Positions 38,600-50,584 of a stretch of 64,000 bases of DNA are shown here, one piece after another. Origin of the DNA: Typhlomys cinereus. Lineage: Eukaryota; Chordata; Mammalia; Rodentia; Platacanthomyidae. The notes beneath the pieces were generated by a model that was given only the letters and a program-made list of their open reading frames with translations, searched no databases and had not been told where the DNA came from. The translations under genes were made by a program, and so were the position numbers. The DNA lies in contig JALPQD010000294.1 in the NCBI GenBank assembly GCA_023101885.1, positions 299,501-363,500 on the forward strand, in the 5' to 3' direction. Within the stretch, counting starts at the first letter, position 1. The number at the start of each line of letters is the position of its first letter.

Positions 38600-40812
38600 C
38601 TGCGGGCGGGGTTAAGGATCACGTGCCACTGTGCAAGAGCTAGAGCCTGGGGAGCCCAGCTCAGTCTGTGAGGCTCCGGCTGGCTGAGTCACGTGTTTCC
38701 TTTCATGTACATGCCTCACTCACCTTGGAATCCTGGGTCTCCCATCCTCTTGGATTTGTTGCCTCACTTCTGAGTACTCTATCCATGAGAATCCTGGCTG
38801 TAATACAAACAACTCCACCAGGGAAAATGGCTCAGAGGTAAAGCACTTGCTGTGCACGCATTGGGTCTCAGGTTTAATTCCTAAAGCGGCCAAAACCAAA
38901 ATTATTAAGATAGGTGTAGTTGAGAACATCTAATTCCAGAATAATGGTACTGGAGAGGTAGAGATGGAAGAAATTCAAGGTTACCCTCAACTATGCAGTG
39001 AGTTGAGACTGGCCTGGGCTACAGGCGATCCTGTCTCAACATCCCCAACACATACATACACAGCAGATTCATACACAGATAGGGAAACTGAGGCTCAAGA
39101 GCAACTTACCTACACAGAGTTATGCCAGGCTAGCAGAAAGCATCCAGGAGGGGAATCTAGTCATGGTGACTGGACTGGACTTCTAGCCCAGGAAGGGGAG
39201 AGGTAATGGCAGGTTGAAGGTGGAAAGCCAGCCTGGGGTACATAGACTGTGTCTCAGGGGGGGAAAAAGTTCTGAAAATACAGCTCTAGAGAACTTGCCT
39301 AATATGGGCAAGATCCTAAGTTTCAACCTCAGCACTGCCAAAAAGAAAATGAGGGGCGGGGGCTTTGACTATTAAGAGTGCTTGCTTAGCATGCACAAAG
39401 CTTTTGGTTCAATCCTCAACACCAAACTGACAGTGCAGCAGCTCATGCCTAGAAACCCAGAAGCAAGAATATCAGAAGCTCAAGGTCATCTTCGATTACC
39501 TAGCTAGTGGAGGCCACCCTTGACTATATATCAAGTATTGGGACATCCAGAGTATATAGCAAGCCCCTGTGTCCCAAAAGAAACAAAGCAACACCATCCT
39601 GGGCACTGGTTTGATCTCTAGTCATCCTAGGGCTCATACTCCCATCTAGTCCCTAAAGACACTTCTGCAAAGTAACAGAATGAGAGTCTCTGGAGAGGCA
39701 CAAGCTATCTGCAGCCTGCCACTGATTCTAGAAAGGATCTTCACTCTGGCAGAGACCATGTGAACCTACAGCTGCTATTCAATATCTAGCAAGACACTTG
39801 ACAGGAAGCTAGTGTCCCTAATGTCCCTAATATGTCATTCACACTGAGCAGGCAAGGATGTAAGTACCTCCAAGCACCTTGCAGGTAGCACTGTTGACTC
39901 CTCGAACTCCAAAGTCAAGCCTGTTAGCCATCTACAATTTTTGATTTAGCTAGTTCTGAGTTCTTTCTTTTCTTTTTTTTTTTCTTTCTTTTTTTTCTTT
40001 CTTCTTTCCTTTCTCTTTCTTTTCTTCTCCTTCCCCTTCCTTCTTTCTTTTTTTCTTTCTTTCTTCAAGACAGGTTTCACTGTGTAGCCTAGGCTCACCT
40101 CTAACTCATGGCAATCTTTCTGCCTTGGTCTCAACTATCTGCTTTTTTTTTTTTTTTTTAATTATTTATTCAACTGTGTGCATATGCGTGTGTATGTGCG
40201 CGCGCGCGTATGTGTCTGTGTGTGTGTCTGTGTTTGTGTTTGTGTATGTGTATGTGTATGTGTAGAACCACGGACGAATTCACGAACCACCATGGACGCC
40301 TCCACCTCCTTCTGCCCCGGGATTCACAGGCTCCGCCCTACCAGGACCAGAAGCGCAGACCGCCCCGGCTTCCGCCTGGCGTCTATACGTGGGATCTGGG
40401 ATCCGAACTCAGGACCTTCCGCCTGCAAGGCGGAGGCTTAACCCCTGAGCCACCTCTCCAGCCCCTCAACTATCTGCTTTTGATATGCAAGGAAGCCAAG
40501 GCACTGAGATTGAAAAAAATCAGTGGAAGTTCACCTCTGTAAGATGTAGAGAAGGGATTGGGGAGATGGCCCATGGGTTAAAGTCTTTGCCTCATAAACA
40601 AAAGGGCCCGAGTTCAGATCCCCAGATCCCATGTAAAAATAATAGATATAGCAGTATCCTGTAATTCTGACCCTGGAAGACAAGACAAAGCCTGAGAAAA
40701 CCCAGAGCAAAGCATTAAGAAGGTAAAGCAATCCAGAATAATTTTGCATTTTTCCTTTGGGCTTCCATAGTACACACACTCAAGTTCCCTCTTGTATACA
40801 CACATACACACA

Positions 40813-40871
<59 letters not shown>

Positions 40872-42911
40872 GCACATAGAGAAATAGAGAAGATAAGATT
40901 CCAGTCCAGCTAATCAGAGCTGTCTGACCACCTAGCCTTATGAACTCAAGCCTCCTGTTTCTACTCCTGAGTGATAGCCTAAAAGACTTATGCCACCATG
41001 CCTGACTTCCATTTTGACTAGAGAGTAATGATCCTGTGTGAGGCCTGAAGGGACATCCACCATGACATACAGCAAAGACTCAAGGAACAGTTTCAATGAA
41101 ACCCATCCCTAGCTTCAGAAAGGATACTGGCCACTATAAGAATAGTGGCAACACTGCAGAAAATTAGACGCAGGGTCCCCATCCAACAGGGCCCCGGGCG
41201 AGGCAGGCCTTTCACCCTCCAGTACAGAATGAGCTGCAGCCAGAAGTACAGGATGCCCAGGATAAAGGCGAGGAAGGCCCCTGCCAGGTGCGTGGGCTTC
41301 TGATTTGTTTCCTGAGGAAAAAACAGGGGAGAGGTGAGAGGAAAATAACAGCAGGCAAAGGGGAATGATATGAGGAAGGAAGAAACTATTACTAAAAACT
41401 GCCAACCTACAGCTGGCAAGATGTTCAATGGGTAAGGCACATACTTACAAGCTTGGTGACCTGAGTTCAATCCCCAGAAGCCCACATAGTGGAAATAGAG
41501 AACTGACTGCTGAAATTTGTCCTCTGACATGTGCTTGAGCTTTCTCTCTCTCTCTTTCTCTCTCTCTCCCTCTTTCTTTCTGAATAATAAAATAGTGAGA
41601 GAGAAAAAAAGCTTCCACCCTCTGGTATCCCCCAAGCTCCCAGTTTTCTTATCATCAAGGGAGAAGGATGGGTATTAGACAAGCATAAAATATAATAAAA
41701 TAAGTCAGCAACATTTGTCTTGTCCTTTGTAATCCATGCATTCTACAATTATCTACCAAACATCATGAATGTGGGGTCTAGACTCTATGCATAGGTTCAT
41801 TTCTGACGGCCGTAGACCAGTTGCTTTACTCAGTGTTAGCTAAAGTCAAGAGGACAGAGTAGATTTGCTGTGATGCTGAGTTTAATGCAAAAGCCCTGCC
41901 TCCTACAGAGGGAATCCCTCACTTAACCAAGTGTAAGAACAGGAACAAGAGAGACTAACATTCATTTGGTGATTAAATGAGATGAGGAAAGGAGTTTGTA
42001 AGGAGGTTCAGATTCTCCCACTTTCCTCTTTCCTTGGGTTCCACAAAACCTGCCACTACTCTCCGGTGTGGCGCAAGAGCCATGAGAGAACTATAACTCC
42101 CAGGAAGCATTGCGATAAGACTCCATAGAATGAATAACCCGAGGCCGCGAGGAATACTGGGAATTGTAGTCCTGTTTCCTGCGCTAGCAATCAGGTGGTT
42201 ACCCAGCGAGACTCACCTGGAAGTTGCCTACTATGGAGGTCCCCAGGGCACAGAGGAGCCCAGACCACAGGATGAGCTGGTTATGCCACTTTTTGACGCC
42301 CCAGTCCCGGAGCTGGTGGTAACGTACGATGCAGATGCAAATGGCTGGGAAGAGAGGGAAAAGAACAAGAGTGAGACCCGTTGCAAAGTCTCCACTGAAA
42401 GATGGGAGAAAGAAAGAGATCATGCAGCAGGATAAGTCAGGAACCAGTAATAGGGGTCATATTATCAGATTTGAGGGAAGAAGGGAGCTAGAGGCCATGA
42501 GAGAGAAGGGCTGGGTCAGTACTCCTAGATTTGAGGAAGGAAACGGATTTGGATCCTTGGGTGTAAGGGAGGAGGGTTAGGAAAGACCCCTGGGTCTGAG
42601 AGAGGAAGTCTGGGGTCTGGACCCCTGAGTCTGATGGAGGGAGGGCTAGAGTCTGGACTCCTGGGTATGAGGAAGGAGGGAGGGACAAATTTCCCTGGTC
42701 TGAAAAAAGAACTGGAAATCCTTTTGACTGCTTTGTGGTAAAGAGAAAGGTCTGGAGAATATTTACCTATGGCAGCTCCCACGTTGAGGACTTGACTGAA
42801 AATGCAGCTCTGAGGAGGGTAAGAGCCACAAAAACTGCAAAAGATAGAGAAGTTATCCTGTGGATCCTCCAAGTCAAAGTTGGTCTCTTTCCTCCCACAG
42901 CACCCCACGGC

Positions 42912-42943
<32 letters not shown>

Positions 42944-43242
42944 CAAACCTGATGAAGGGAAAGCCTTCCTTAAGGTCCACAGTCCCATTGGCCACAGCAA
43001 TCCCGAAACTGAAAGAAAAGCACAGGAAGTCAGTAAGGACGGTTCCCTTCAGTTAACCAAAAGAAATCCCACTTCATTGTGTTAGCAAAACAATCTGGAA
43101 TTCTGCCCACCTCCTTCCTCAGATCCAGCCCTCCTCCCTCAGATCCAAACATCACTTGTGTCTCTGTTACTTACACAATCCAGACGCCAATGATAGCCCA
43201 AAAAGTCAGGAAGATAGGCAAAAGGAACAGATAGCCTTGCAT
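38394..43242 (-). CDS. TMEM150B: TMEM150B (DRAM3-like), whole coding region
   Basis: TMEM150B belongs to the Frag1/DRAM/Sfk1 family of multi-pass membrane proteins linked to autophagy and cell survival. Six coding exons join in frame to 714 nt, giving 237 residues (human about 233). The first hydrophobic segment is residues 3-28 (QGYLFLLPIFLTFWAIIGVW). Then come an NGT glycosylation sequon at 30-32, the family motif CGSYPPQSCIFSQVLN (45-60), CIVRYHQLRDWG, NQLILWSGLLCALGTS and HLAGAFLAFILGILYFWLQL, each helix matching the human protein as I recall it. The C-terminal tail (PTSPETPKVLWSQAV) diverges most. The gene converges on BRSK1, with 0.78 kb between the two stop codons. Its last intron has U12-type signals. 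Upstream noncoding exons were not resolved. Confidence 0.95.
38822..39040 (+). repeat. ID/B1 composite SINE
   Basis: ID-type head (GCTCAGAGGTAAAGCACTTG) followed by a B1-type end (GGCCTGGGCTACAGGCGATC then TGTCTCAA). Confidence 0.65.
39362..39590 (+). repeat. ID/B1 composite SINE, diverged
   Basis: AGTGCTTGCTTAGCATGCAC head and CTCAAGGTCATCTTCGATTA B1 block. The end TCCCAAAAG is decayed. Confidence 0.55.
40147..40464 (-). mobile_element. Young GC-rich SINE in the TMEM150B U12-type intron
   Basis: Full-length copy flanked by a perfect 17-bp target-site duplication, CTCAACTATCTGCTTTT at 40130-40146 and 40465-40481. It lies in the same direction as TMEM150B. Confidence 0.92.
40556..40880 (+). 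repeat. Family L SINE with long (CA)n tail
   Basis: GGGAGATGGCCCATGGGTTAA head; CA run at about 40798-40863. Confidence 0.7.
41128..41311 (-). CDS. TMEM150B: TMEM150B coding exon 5
   Basis: Residues 109-169 plus one base (ETNQKPTHLAGAFLAFILGI onward to ILIVA). The exon ends GGCCA, directly before the U12-type donor. Confidence 0.95.
41405..41585 (+). repeat. Family S SINE with (CT)n tail
   Basis: Lies in TMEM150B intron 4, close to exon 5. GAGTTCAATCCCCAGAAGCC block intact. Confidence 0.7.
42090..42170. repeat. Inverted pair of TGTAGT-type motifs
   Basis: ACTATAACTCCC at 42090 and GGGAATTGTAGT at 42159 face each other 47 bp before the TMEM150B exon 4 donor. CATTGCG and GGCCGCGAGG lie between them. 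Confidence 0.6.
42217..42344 (-). CDS. TMEM150B: TMEM150B coding exon 4
   Basis: Residues 66-108 (AICICIVRYHQLRDWG to GTSIVGNFQ). Donor GTGAGT. Confidence 0.95.
42440..42690 (+). repeat. MSR1-like ~35-bp minisatellite, array 3
   Basis: About six units; the two best preserved, at 42590-42665, are 35 bp. Each starts GGTCTGAGAGAGG-like and ends GGACCCCTG-like. The array lies in TMEM150B intron 3. The antisense partial copy is at 43105-43150. Confidence 0.8.
42767..42834 (-). CDS. TMEM150B: TMEM150B coding exon 3
   Basis: Completes Ser43, then FCGSYPPQSCIFSQVLNVGA; ends in AI plus one base. Donor GTAAAT. Confidence 0.94.
42915..42943. repeat. 29-nt A run (T run in the TMEM150B transcript)
   Basis: It begins five bases inside TMEM150B intron 2, directly after the weak donor GTTTGT, so the pre-mRNA has a 29-nt U run beside the 5' splice site. 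Confidence 0.9.
42949..43008 (-). CDS. TMEM150B: TMEM150B coding exon 2
   Basis: Residues 23-42 (VFGIAVANGTVDLKEGFPFI) plus two bases. Being 60 nt, it can be skipped without shifting the frame. Confidence 0.94.
43105..43150 (-). repeat. MSR1-like unit in opposite orientation
   Basis: The reverse complement contains GGATCTGAGGGAGGAGGGCT, the same unit as in the plus-strand arrays, in TMEM150B intron 1. Confidence 0.6.
43175..43242 (-). CDS. TMEM150B: TMEM150B coding exon 1
   Basis: Residues 1-22 plus two bases, the first membrane segment. The ATG at 43242-43240 was chosen because it aligns with the human MWGYLSLMP start as I recall it. The donor is GTAAGT. Confidence 0.93.
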
Positions 43243-44464
43243 ATCGGGCTCTGCAGTAGGAGAGGCTAGTGTTCCCAGGTGAAGAAGCAGTCCTCAGGTA
43301 TATAGGATTGAGGTCATGTGTCTCTGAAATCCCATGGCCCTTGGACAGAGGGAAGGGTTGGTGTCTGAGAGATGCAAGCCAGCCCTTGCTCAGAGCAGTT
43401 TCCTCTCTTTCGGTCCTAATAAACCACTGTTTCAACTCCTCCCACTTCCAGTTTCTGGAAGTTTAGGGCTGGGTGACACGTCAAAAAAGGACTGAGATTC
43501 AAGGTGTGGCAGCATTGGGAAGAGAGGCAAAGTCCAAGTCAAGATATTGGGTCCTAGGCCTGACCAGACACATTCTATGGCCCCTCACGCCCAAGCTATC
43601 ACTTCTTGTCGCAAATGCAATCAGGCAACACCCTAAGTTTCAGTGAACCCCTAACTTCCTTCCTCCAGTTTGGTGGGTTCAACTTCCAAACTCCTGAGGA
43701 CTCAGAAATCTGAACCACCTGAAAATGCAATCATTCATTTAGCTCTTGAAGGAGTGATAACACCCATTACCTTCTTGAATATCCAGTCCTCAGTTCCGGA
43801 TTCTTCTGACCTTGAATTTGAGATCTTCCTCTCCTGACATATCCTCTTGACGCAGGTCCTGCTTTCTGGGTACAGTATCTGTTCCTAGGCTGTTCTATAC
43901 GGGATCCCAGCGACATTACTTCCTCCCCTCCCTTTCCCCTTCCCCTCTCCCTTTCTTTTTCTCATCCCCTGAGTTCCTCAAACAGGCAGGAAAGAAGATT
44001 GTGATGAAACTTTCATCTGAAATACTCCACCCCCCCACCCCCAGAAGTACACACAAAAACTGCTACTTCCTCTGTTCTGACCACTCTCCTTTGTGGAGGC
44101 GCATCTCAATGTGTGGTCCGGACCAGTCTCAATGCAAGATGCTCCAGCCTCAGACTCCCTAATGCTGAGTTTGCCACACCCCACTACCATGATCCTGCTC
44201 AACTCTCTGTCTCCTCCCCTCTAGGAACCCTCTGGTTTGAGTCAGGTCTTACTCCCTCTGATGACCCTAAGGGTCCAGGGTTCTCTTCCTCTTCCTACTC
44301 TCTCTCAGTCTCTTTCACTTTCTTTCCCTTCCTTCCTTTTTTCTTTTCTTTTCTTTCTTTTCTTCCTTCTTTCCCTCAAGACAAATTTTGATGTAGTCCG
44401 AGTTGACCGAAACCAGCATATCTGACCTTTACTTTATTTTATTTTTTGTGACTTTTATTTTAAA

Positions 44465-44645
44465 TATTTTCTTTATTAGAGAGAGAGAGAGAGAGAGAGA
44501 GAGAATACATACTATGGCATTTGGGTGGAGGTCAGAAGACAACTTTCAGAAGTCAATTCTCTACTACAATGTGGGCTTCCTGGGATCCAACTCAGGTCAC
44601 CAGGTTTATGAGCAGGGGCCTTTCCTGCTGAGCTGTCTCACTGAC
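44465..44645 (-). repeat. Family S SINE with (GA)n tail
   Basis: GA run at 44480-44503, reversed family S blocks to GCTGAGCTGTCTCACTGACC. Confidence 0.7.
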
Positions 44646-44724
44646 CCTCGTCTGACTTTTGATACTATTCTTTGGTTCATCCATGTTTCTATGGTTTGTC
44701 TTTACAAAACTCATATTGAAATTT

Positions 44725-44925
44725 AATCCCCAGGAAAGGAGAGATGGCTCAGCTAGTAAAGCCATACAAGGATACCTGGCGTCCTGAGTTCTGTCCCCGG
44801 AGCACACACACGGTAGAAGGAGAGAACAGATTTCTGAAAGTTGTCCTCTGACCTCCATCCATGCACCAGAGTATTCTCTCTCTCTTTCTCTTTCTTTCTG
44901 TCTTTGTCATTTAAAACCTTACTAT
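44725..44925 (+). repeat. Family S SINE
   Basis: GAGAGATGGCTCAGCTAGTAA head, AAAGTTGTCCTCTGACCTCC block, CT tail. Confidence 0.7.
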
Positions 44926-45186
44926 GTTCAAATCATCAGAGTGAGAATATCCCCTGGCACATAGTAGATAGTGGCAAATGTTTCTTGAATGACTGAATTA
45001 ATGAATGAGTGGAGTCAACAACACTACTGATTTTTACATTAAAATAAATAAATAACTTTAAAAAGAGACTAGCTCATAAAAAGAGGGCGTTTCTGGAGAC
45101 ATGGTTCAGCAATTAAAACATTTGTCATACAAGCAAGAGTACAGGAATTCCAGTCCTCAGAACCCACATAAAACACCAGGTGGAAG

Positions 45187-45430
45187 GCTGGAGAGATGAC
45201 TCTGTCTCACAAAGAGAAGGACCTGAGTTCGGATTCCCAGATCTCATGTAAAAATGCTGAGTGGATATAGAAGCATCTTGTACTTCTGGCTCAGAAAGGC
45301 TGAGCCCAGAAAACCCCAGAGCAAAGCAATCAGGAAGTAGAGCAATCTCAGGATGATTCCCAATGTCACCCTTGGGCTTTCACAGACACACACAGTGCTC
45401 TCTGGTACATGCACACACAGAAAGAAAAAA
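45187..45430 (+). repeat. Family L SINE
   Basis: Head GGCTGGAGAGATGACTCTG; body and CACACAG tail in family order. Confidence 0.7.
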
Positions 45431-45674
45431 AAAAAAAGACTGTTACCTAGAAGACCAGATCTTTCAGTTGAGTAAGACTTGAGTTCAAATGTCATGTGTG
45501 TTACAAAATAATAGAAGTGTTTGTCTGTGATGCGTTTCAGAAAGCCACTGATAACACGTGAGAATGAACTCAACACGTGAGAATGAACTCATTGTTCTGA
45601 CCGTATGGTACCTCAAAATGGTTTTCTAAGCCAAGGTTCTACAGAGGTCAGTTCCTTCAGAGGCTCTAGGGACC

Positions 45675-45805
45675 AATCAGCTACACAGGATCACATGCTG
45701 CCCAGACTGGCTTCCAGCTTGCTGTGGAGTAGAGGATGATCACGAACTCCTGATCCTCCTGCCTCCACCTGGGGAGTGCTGAGTGAAGGTGTACCATCGC
45801 ACCTA
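45675..45805 (-). repeat. B1-like SINE
   Basis: CCCAGACTGGCTTCCAGCTT and CGAACTCCTGATCCTCCTGC blocks. Confidence 0.7.
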
Positions 45806-46409
45806 TGACCATTCCATGCCTTCTCATCTCTGAGAGGCTGTCTGCATCCCTTAGCTTAGTTCCCTTCTTCCCGCCTCAAAGCACATCACAGGTAGGATAC
45901 CTGCCTCTCTCTCTGACCATTCTCCTGTCTGTCTTTCATCCACAATGACCTTGTGGTGCCTTTTGAGTCTACTCTGGTGATCCAGAATGATTGCCAAGCC
46001 TTAAGAGTCTTCCTACAGTCACATCCCCAAAAGAACCATAATCAAAGATTCTGAAAAAGAGGATATGACCATTGTTTTGTCTCCCTTGCCCCCCCCACAC
46101 ACATTGTCTATGGATTTCAGAATGGGATGCCTAATGTCACCCTTGAGGAACCAGATACCCAACTTTGTCCTGTAACCAAGTTGACCTGGATGTTGATATG
46201 TGCCATCATGTTCCATGTATACTCTACTGGAAATCAAACTAAGGGCCTGGGAGCCTGCTAGGCAAGCACCTTACCAACTGAGCTGCATCCTTGGCTCAGT
46301 GTATCCTCCTCTCTGTCTCTGTCTCTCTCTCTCTGTCTTTCTCTCTGTGTGTCTCTCTCTTTATTTTCTCTTTATCCTCTATTTATATATAAATATATGT
46401 ACAGATATA

Positions 46410-47000
46410 TTTTTCTAAAATATTTTATTTATCTATCTATTTATTTAAAAGACATACACACACATATTACGTGGACTTTGGGGGATTTAATTCAGCTCAC
46501 TAGGTCTGCAAGCAGTCATCTTACCTGCTGAGCCATCTCACCAGTCTCAGATATATATATATATTTTCTTATTTATATTTTTATTTATTAGATAAAAGAG
46601 AAAATGCAAAAATGCTGAACCGAAGTGGCAGTGGCCTACACGTTCACCTCTGGAAGGCAGAGCTTGAGAAATCCCAGAGCAAAGCAACAAGGAAGTAAAA
46701 CAATCCAGGGTGATTCCCGAAGTCATCCTTGGGCCTCTATAGGCACATACAGTGTCTTCTGATGCACATAAACACAGACACAGACACACACACAGACACA
46801 CACACACACTATTTTATGCATCTATTTATTTATTTGAGAAAGAGAGAATACATGCATGCCATGGTTCACAGATAGAGAGGTCAGAGGACAACTCTCAGAA
46901 GTCATTTCTCTCCTTCCATCAAGGAGGCCTCCAGAGATGGAACTCAGGTCGCTGGGCTTTCAAGCAGGCACTTTATACGCTGAGCTATCTCTCTGACCCC
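46410..47000. repeat. SINE cluster (family S, L, S)
   Basis: A minus-oriented family S fragment (46410-46545) and a plus-oriented family L 3' part (46610-46812) are followed by a minus-oriented family S copy (46815-47000). Confidence 0.6.
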
Positions 47001-47939
47001 TCATACTTTGTGCATTTCCAGACTTCCTTAAGCCTTTCCTCGTCTTCTACTTCTGCTAGTCTATTCCTGGGCTTTTCTCCCAAACACTCTCTTTTGTGGA
47101 ATTGATGACTTGGAGCCCAGAAAAGCAATGTGGCCATGTGGCTAGGTTCACCCAGGAGGCAGAAGGAGAGAGGAATAGGTGTTGATTTGGGATGAGATAG
47201 TTGGAAGAAAAGAGCAAGAGAAAAGGGGGGTGGGGCAACGTGAATTGGTCTGACCCACTGGGGAGGGGAGAGGAACAGAAACCTCAGTAGATCTCTATGT
47301 GGTACTGAGACAGCTTGCTGGCTGCCTTGAGGGCTATGTGACACAAAGATTTCCCTCAGGCGAACAGAAAGCAGTGGAGGGGTAGAGAGGGGCAGGGAGA
47401 GGCGAGAATTGGAGTAATTGCACAATAAGTATGAGATTTCCTCCGAGCCATAGTAATGTTTGGAAGTTGTTAGAGGTAAAGGTTGCATAACGATATGGAG
47501 GTATTTATGAACCCTGGATGGCAACTTTTAATGTTTTATTGCTTTGTTGCTTTTCTTTTCATGAATATGTAGGGGTGCATATGTGTATTTTGTTTTTTCA
47601 CATTTATGTGTTTGTATGCACATGTGTGTGTGTGTGTGTGTGTGTGAGTGTGTAGGCCTGAAGGCAATGTCTGGAATCATCCTTGATCACGCTTCTTGCT
47701 GTGCTATTGTGAGCCTTATTCTCTATTAAGCCCAGAGCACACCATTAGGGCTAGTCTGGCTAGCCAGCTTGCTCTAGGGAGTCCCAGACTCTGCTTTCTG
47801 GGTTGGAATGACATCAAGGCGGCCACAAGCACCTGGCATTTTCTGTGGGATCTGAGAACCTGCACTCTGGTTCTTTTGCACATGTGACAAGTGTTTCAAT
47901 TACTAAGTTATCTCCCTAGCTCCTACTCTTGTTATTTTA

Positions 47940-48525
47940 ATATTGTATTTATCTATGTATTTCAGAGAGGGAAAGATACTGAGAGAGAGAGAAAGAGTGA
48001 ATACACTCATGTGCCACCCCTTGGGCATGGCTGTCAGGGGATAACTGTTCATAAGTTGGTTCTTGGCTTCTGCTATTGAGCTCTAAGGGATCAAACTCGG
48101 GTCTTCAGATTTACATGCAGACACCTTTGCTCCCTGAGCATCTTGCCAGTTCCGTTTATTTTATTTTATTTTGTGTGTGTGCACATGTGTAGAAGAGGGC
48201 ATTGTGTGTGTCTGTGGGGACCCAAGGATGACTTCAGGAATCAACCTGCATTGTTTACCTCCTTCTGCTTTTCTGTGGGGTTTCCCAGGCTCTACCTTCC
48301 AGGTTCAGAAGTGCAGGCCACTACCATTACCACCTGGCATTTTTATGTGGGCTCTGGGATCTGAACTCAGACTCTTCTTCTTTTGAGGTAGAGCCTTAAC
48401 CCCTGAGCCATCAACCCAGCCCAAACTTACTTCTGAAAGTTGTCTTCTGACTTCCACTTGGGCTCCATGGCATGCATACTCTCTCCTCTCTCTTTCTCTC
48501 TCTCTCCCTTCCCTCCTTAAAAAGT
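47940..48525. repeat. SINE cluster (family S, L, S)
   Basis: A minus family S copy (47940-48152) and a minus family L copy (48165-48422, ending CCATCAACCCAGCCC) are followed by a plus family S 3' fragment (48423-48525). Confidence 0.6.
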
Positions 48526-49084
48526 TGTCCTCCATATACAAGGCAGTGTAAAACACATTCATCTATACCAATATGCACATGTACCCAATACTATTAAAAC
48601 AAATGGAAAACAAAAACCCATCAAACAAATGAAACAGAGAAAGAAATTAGACTCAACATTCAGTAAGGAAGCTGGCCAGTCTTTTACAAGATGAGGAAGT
48701 GAGGGAATAGATAGAGACAAAGTGAAGGAGGTAATGTCCAAGCACACCAAGCTCAGCGGGCCACTGTTAGTGAACTGAACTTTAGATGTGTGTTTCATAA
48801 CTACAGCAACCTGGGATCTCAGTAACTACTACCCTGTCTCAGGTTCACACTTGCAGATCGTCATGACATTTGTTATGTGGTCTGATGTTCAGGCAACCAA
48901 GGTGTCCACTGAAGGTCAACAATCAAGATGTTCACTGAAGCTGAGTATGTTGGTACAAACTTGTAATGACAGCATTCAGGAGGCTGAGGCAGGAGGATTG
49001 CTATGAGCCAGCCCAGGCTACTCCATGAGTTCCAGCTCAGCTTGGGCTACAATAGAAGATCTGTCTCAAAACAAACAACATACG

Positions 49085-49312
49085 CAATAGTGTTGGGGAT
49101 GAAGTTCAGCTGGTAGGGCATTGGCTTGGCGTGTAAGAAGTCGTAGGCCAGATCCCAACACTGAATTCATAGGGCATGGGGGTGTATGGCCGTAATCCCA
49201 GAACTCAAGAGTGAAGGCAGGATGTCAGAGTTCAAGGTCACCCTCAGCTATACGAGTGGTAAGTAGGAGGCCAGCCTGGGCTACATGACACTCTGTCTCA
49301 GCTCCTCCCTTT
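49085..49312 (+). repeat. ID/B1 composite SINE
   Basis: Head GGGGATGAAGTTCAGCTGGT with GCATTGGCTTGGCGTGTAAG, then B1 blocks ending CCTGGGCTACATGACACTCT. A plain B1 end lies just upstream (about 48945-49080). Confidence 0.75.
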
Positions 49313-49784
49313 TCCATACTGCACCTGGGTTTTCTTCGCTAAAGACTCAAGATTGTTTTCCTAACAACATGACTCTCCCCACAAAACCAGCAGGTTTTGG
49401 CTTTTTATCTCCTATGTGAGGGTCAAACCACAGGCCTCACTCACCCAGGCTGTCGAGACTCTAATCACTGACTACACCCTTGTCCTGGAATTGAATTTCA
49501 ACCACATTCTAGAAGTGACTCTGTGAGTTGTTTTTTTTTTTTTTTTCTTTTTAGCAGTGCTGGGAATTGAGCTCATTAGTATCCATGTGGGGGAAAATGT
49601 AATTGTTTCCTGGACTTGAGACTAGATCTCATGTTGTATAGGCTGGTCTCAAACTGAGAGAAGGGAATCCACTTACTTTAATCTCCAGAATACTGGGGTT
49701 ACATGTAGGAATCGCCACACCTGACTTTTCTTTTAAAACTGTCATCATCATCATCATCATCATTATCATCATCATTATTGTTAT

Positions 49785-50195
49785 TGGTTTTTATTTGACA
49801 AACAAGGAAAAGGGAAGGAGAGAGAGAGCGCATGGAGAGAGAGAATGGGTGTATCTATACATACATTCAATGGCACTTGGTAGATATCAGAGGACAATAT
49901 TCAGAAGTCTTCTCCTTCTGCCATGTAGGCTTCTGGAGATTGGATGCAGGTTACTAGGTGTACATGCAGGTCCCTTAACTGCTGAGCTATCTTGCTGGCC
50001 CTACTACTATTATTACTATTGCATTTACTTATTTTTATTTGAGAGAGAAAAAGAAAGCCTGGTGCCACGAAGCATTCAGGGGACAACTTTCAGAAGTGAC
50101 TTCTCTCCTTCTACCACGTGCACTTCTGGGGATAGTGTCTAGGTCACCATTTTTGTGAGCAGTATCATTAACCTGATAAGCCATCTCCCCCATCC
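49785..50195 (-). repeat. Two family S SINEs in tandem
   Basis: Copies at 49785-50002 and 50035-50195, same orientation, preceded by a CAT-type microsatellite (49744-49780). Confidence 0.6.
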
Positions 50196-50584
50196 TCATG
50201 TGTGCCAATCCCATCTCTGCTAACCACAATTTGCTTTCTGTCCCTACAGGATATCTTTCCAACCTGTCACTTAACTCTCTGTGAAGAATGAGTGGTCCAC
50301 ATGCCCACTTTACAAAGAGACAAAACACAGTTTACAGAGAGTTGGTAGAGGGCCCAGAGTTAACCTCGGACTCCTCAAGTACACTCATGTGTACTCACCT
50401 CAGAGTATATGGGCCACACCACCCAACCAAAAGCCAGGGTAGTGACTTTCAAGCTTCAAAATGCCTAAGAGTAATCTTGGAAAAAGACAAGTACAGATTC
50501 ATTTCTTTCTCTTCTTATTTCCCTTCCTCCCCTCCACTCCCTCCCTTCCTCCTTCCCTCCTTCCCTTTCTCCTTTCCTTCTTTT

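Larger units (their letters stand above)
38600..41127 (-). other. TMEM150B: U12-type intron of TMEM150B
   Basis: The donor is GTATCCTTT (41119-41127), a perfect match to the minor-spliceosome 5' splice consensus. ATCCTTAAC (38611-38619) matches the U12 branch consensus TTCCTTAAC at eight of nine bases and lies about 11 nt from the CAG acceptor. No polypyrimidine tract of the major type is present. The intron phase is 1. It contains composite SINEs, a young SINE and CA/CT tracts. Confidence 0.88.
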
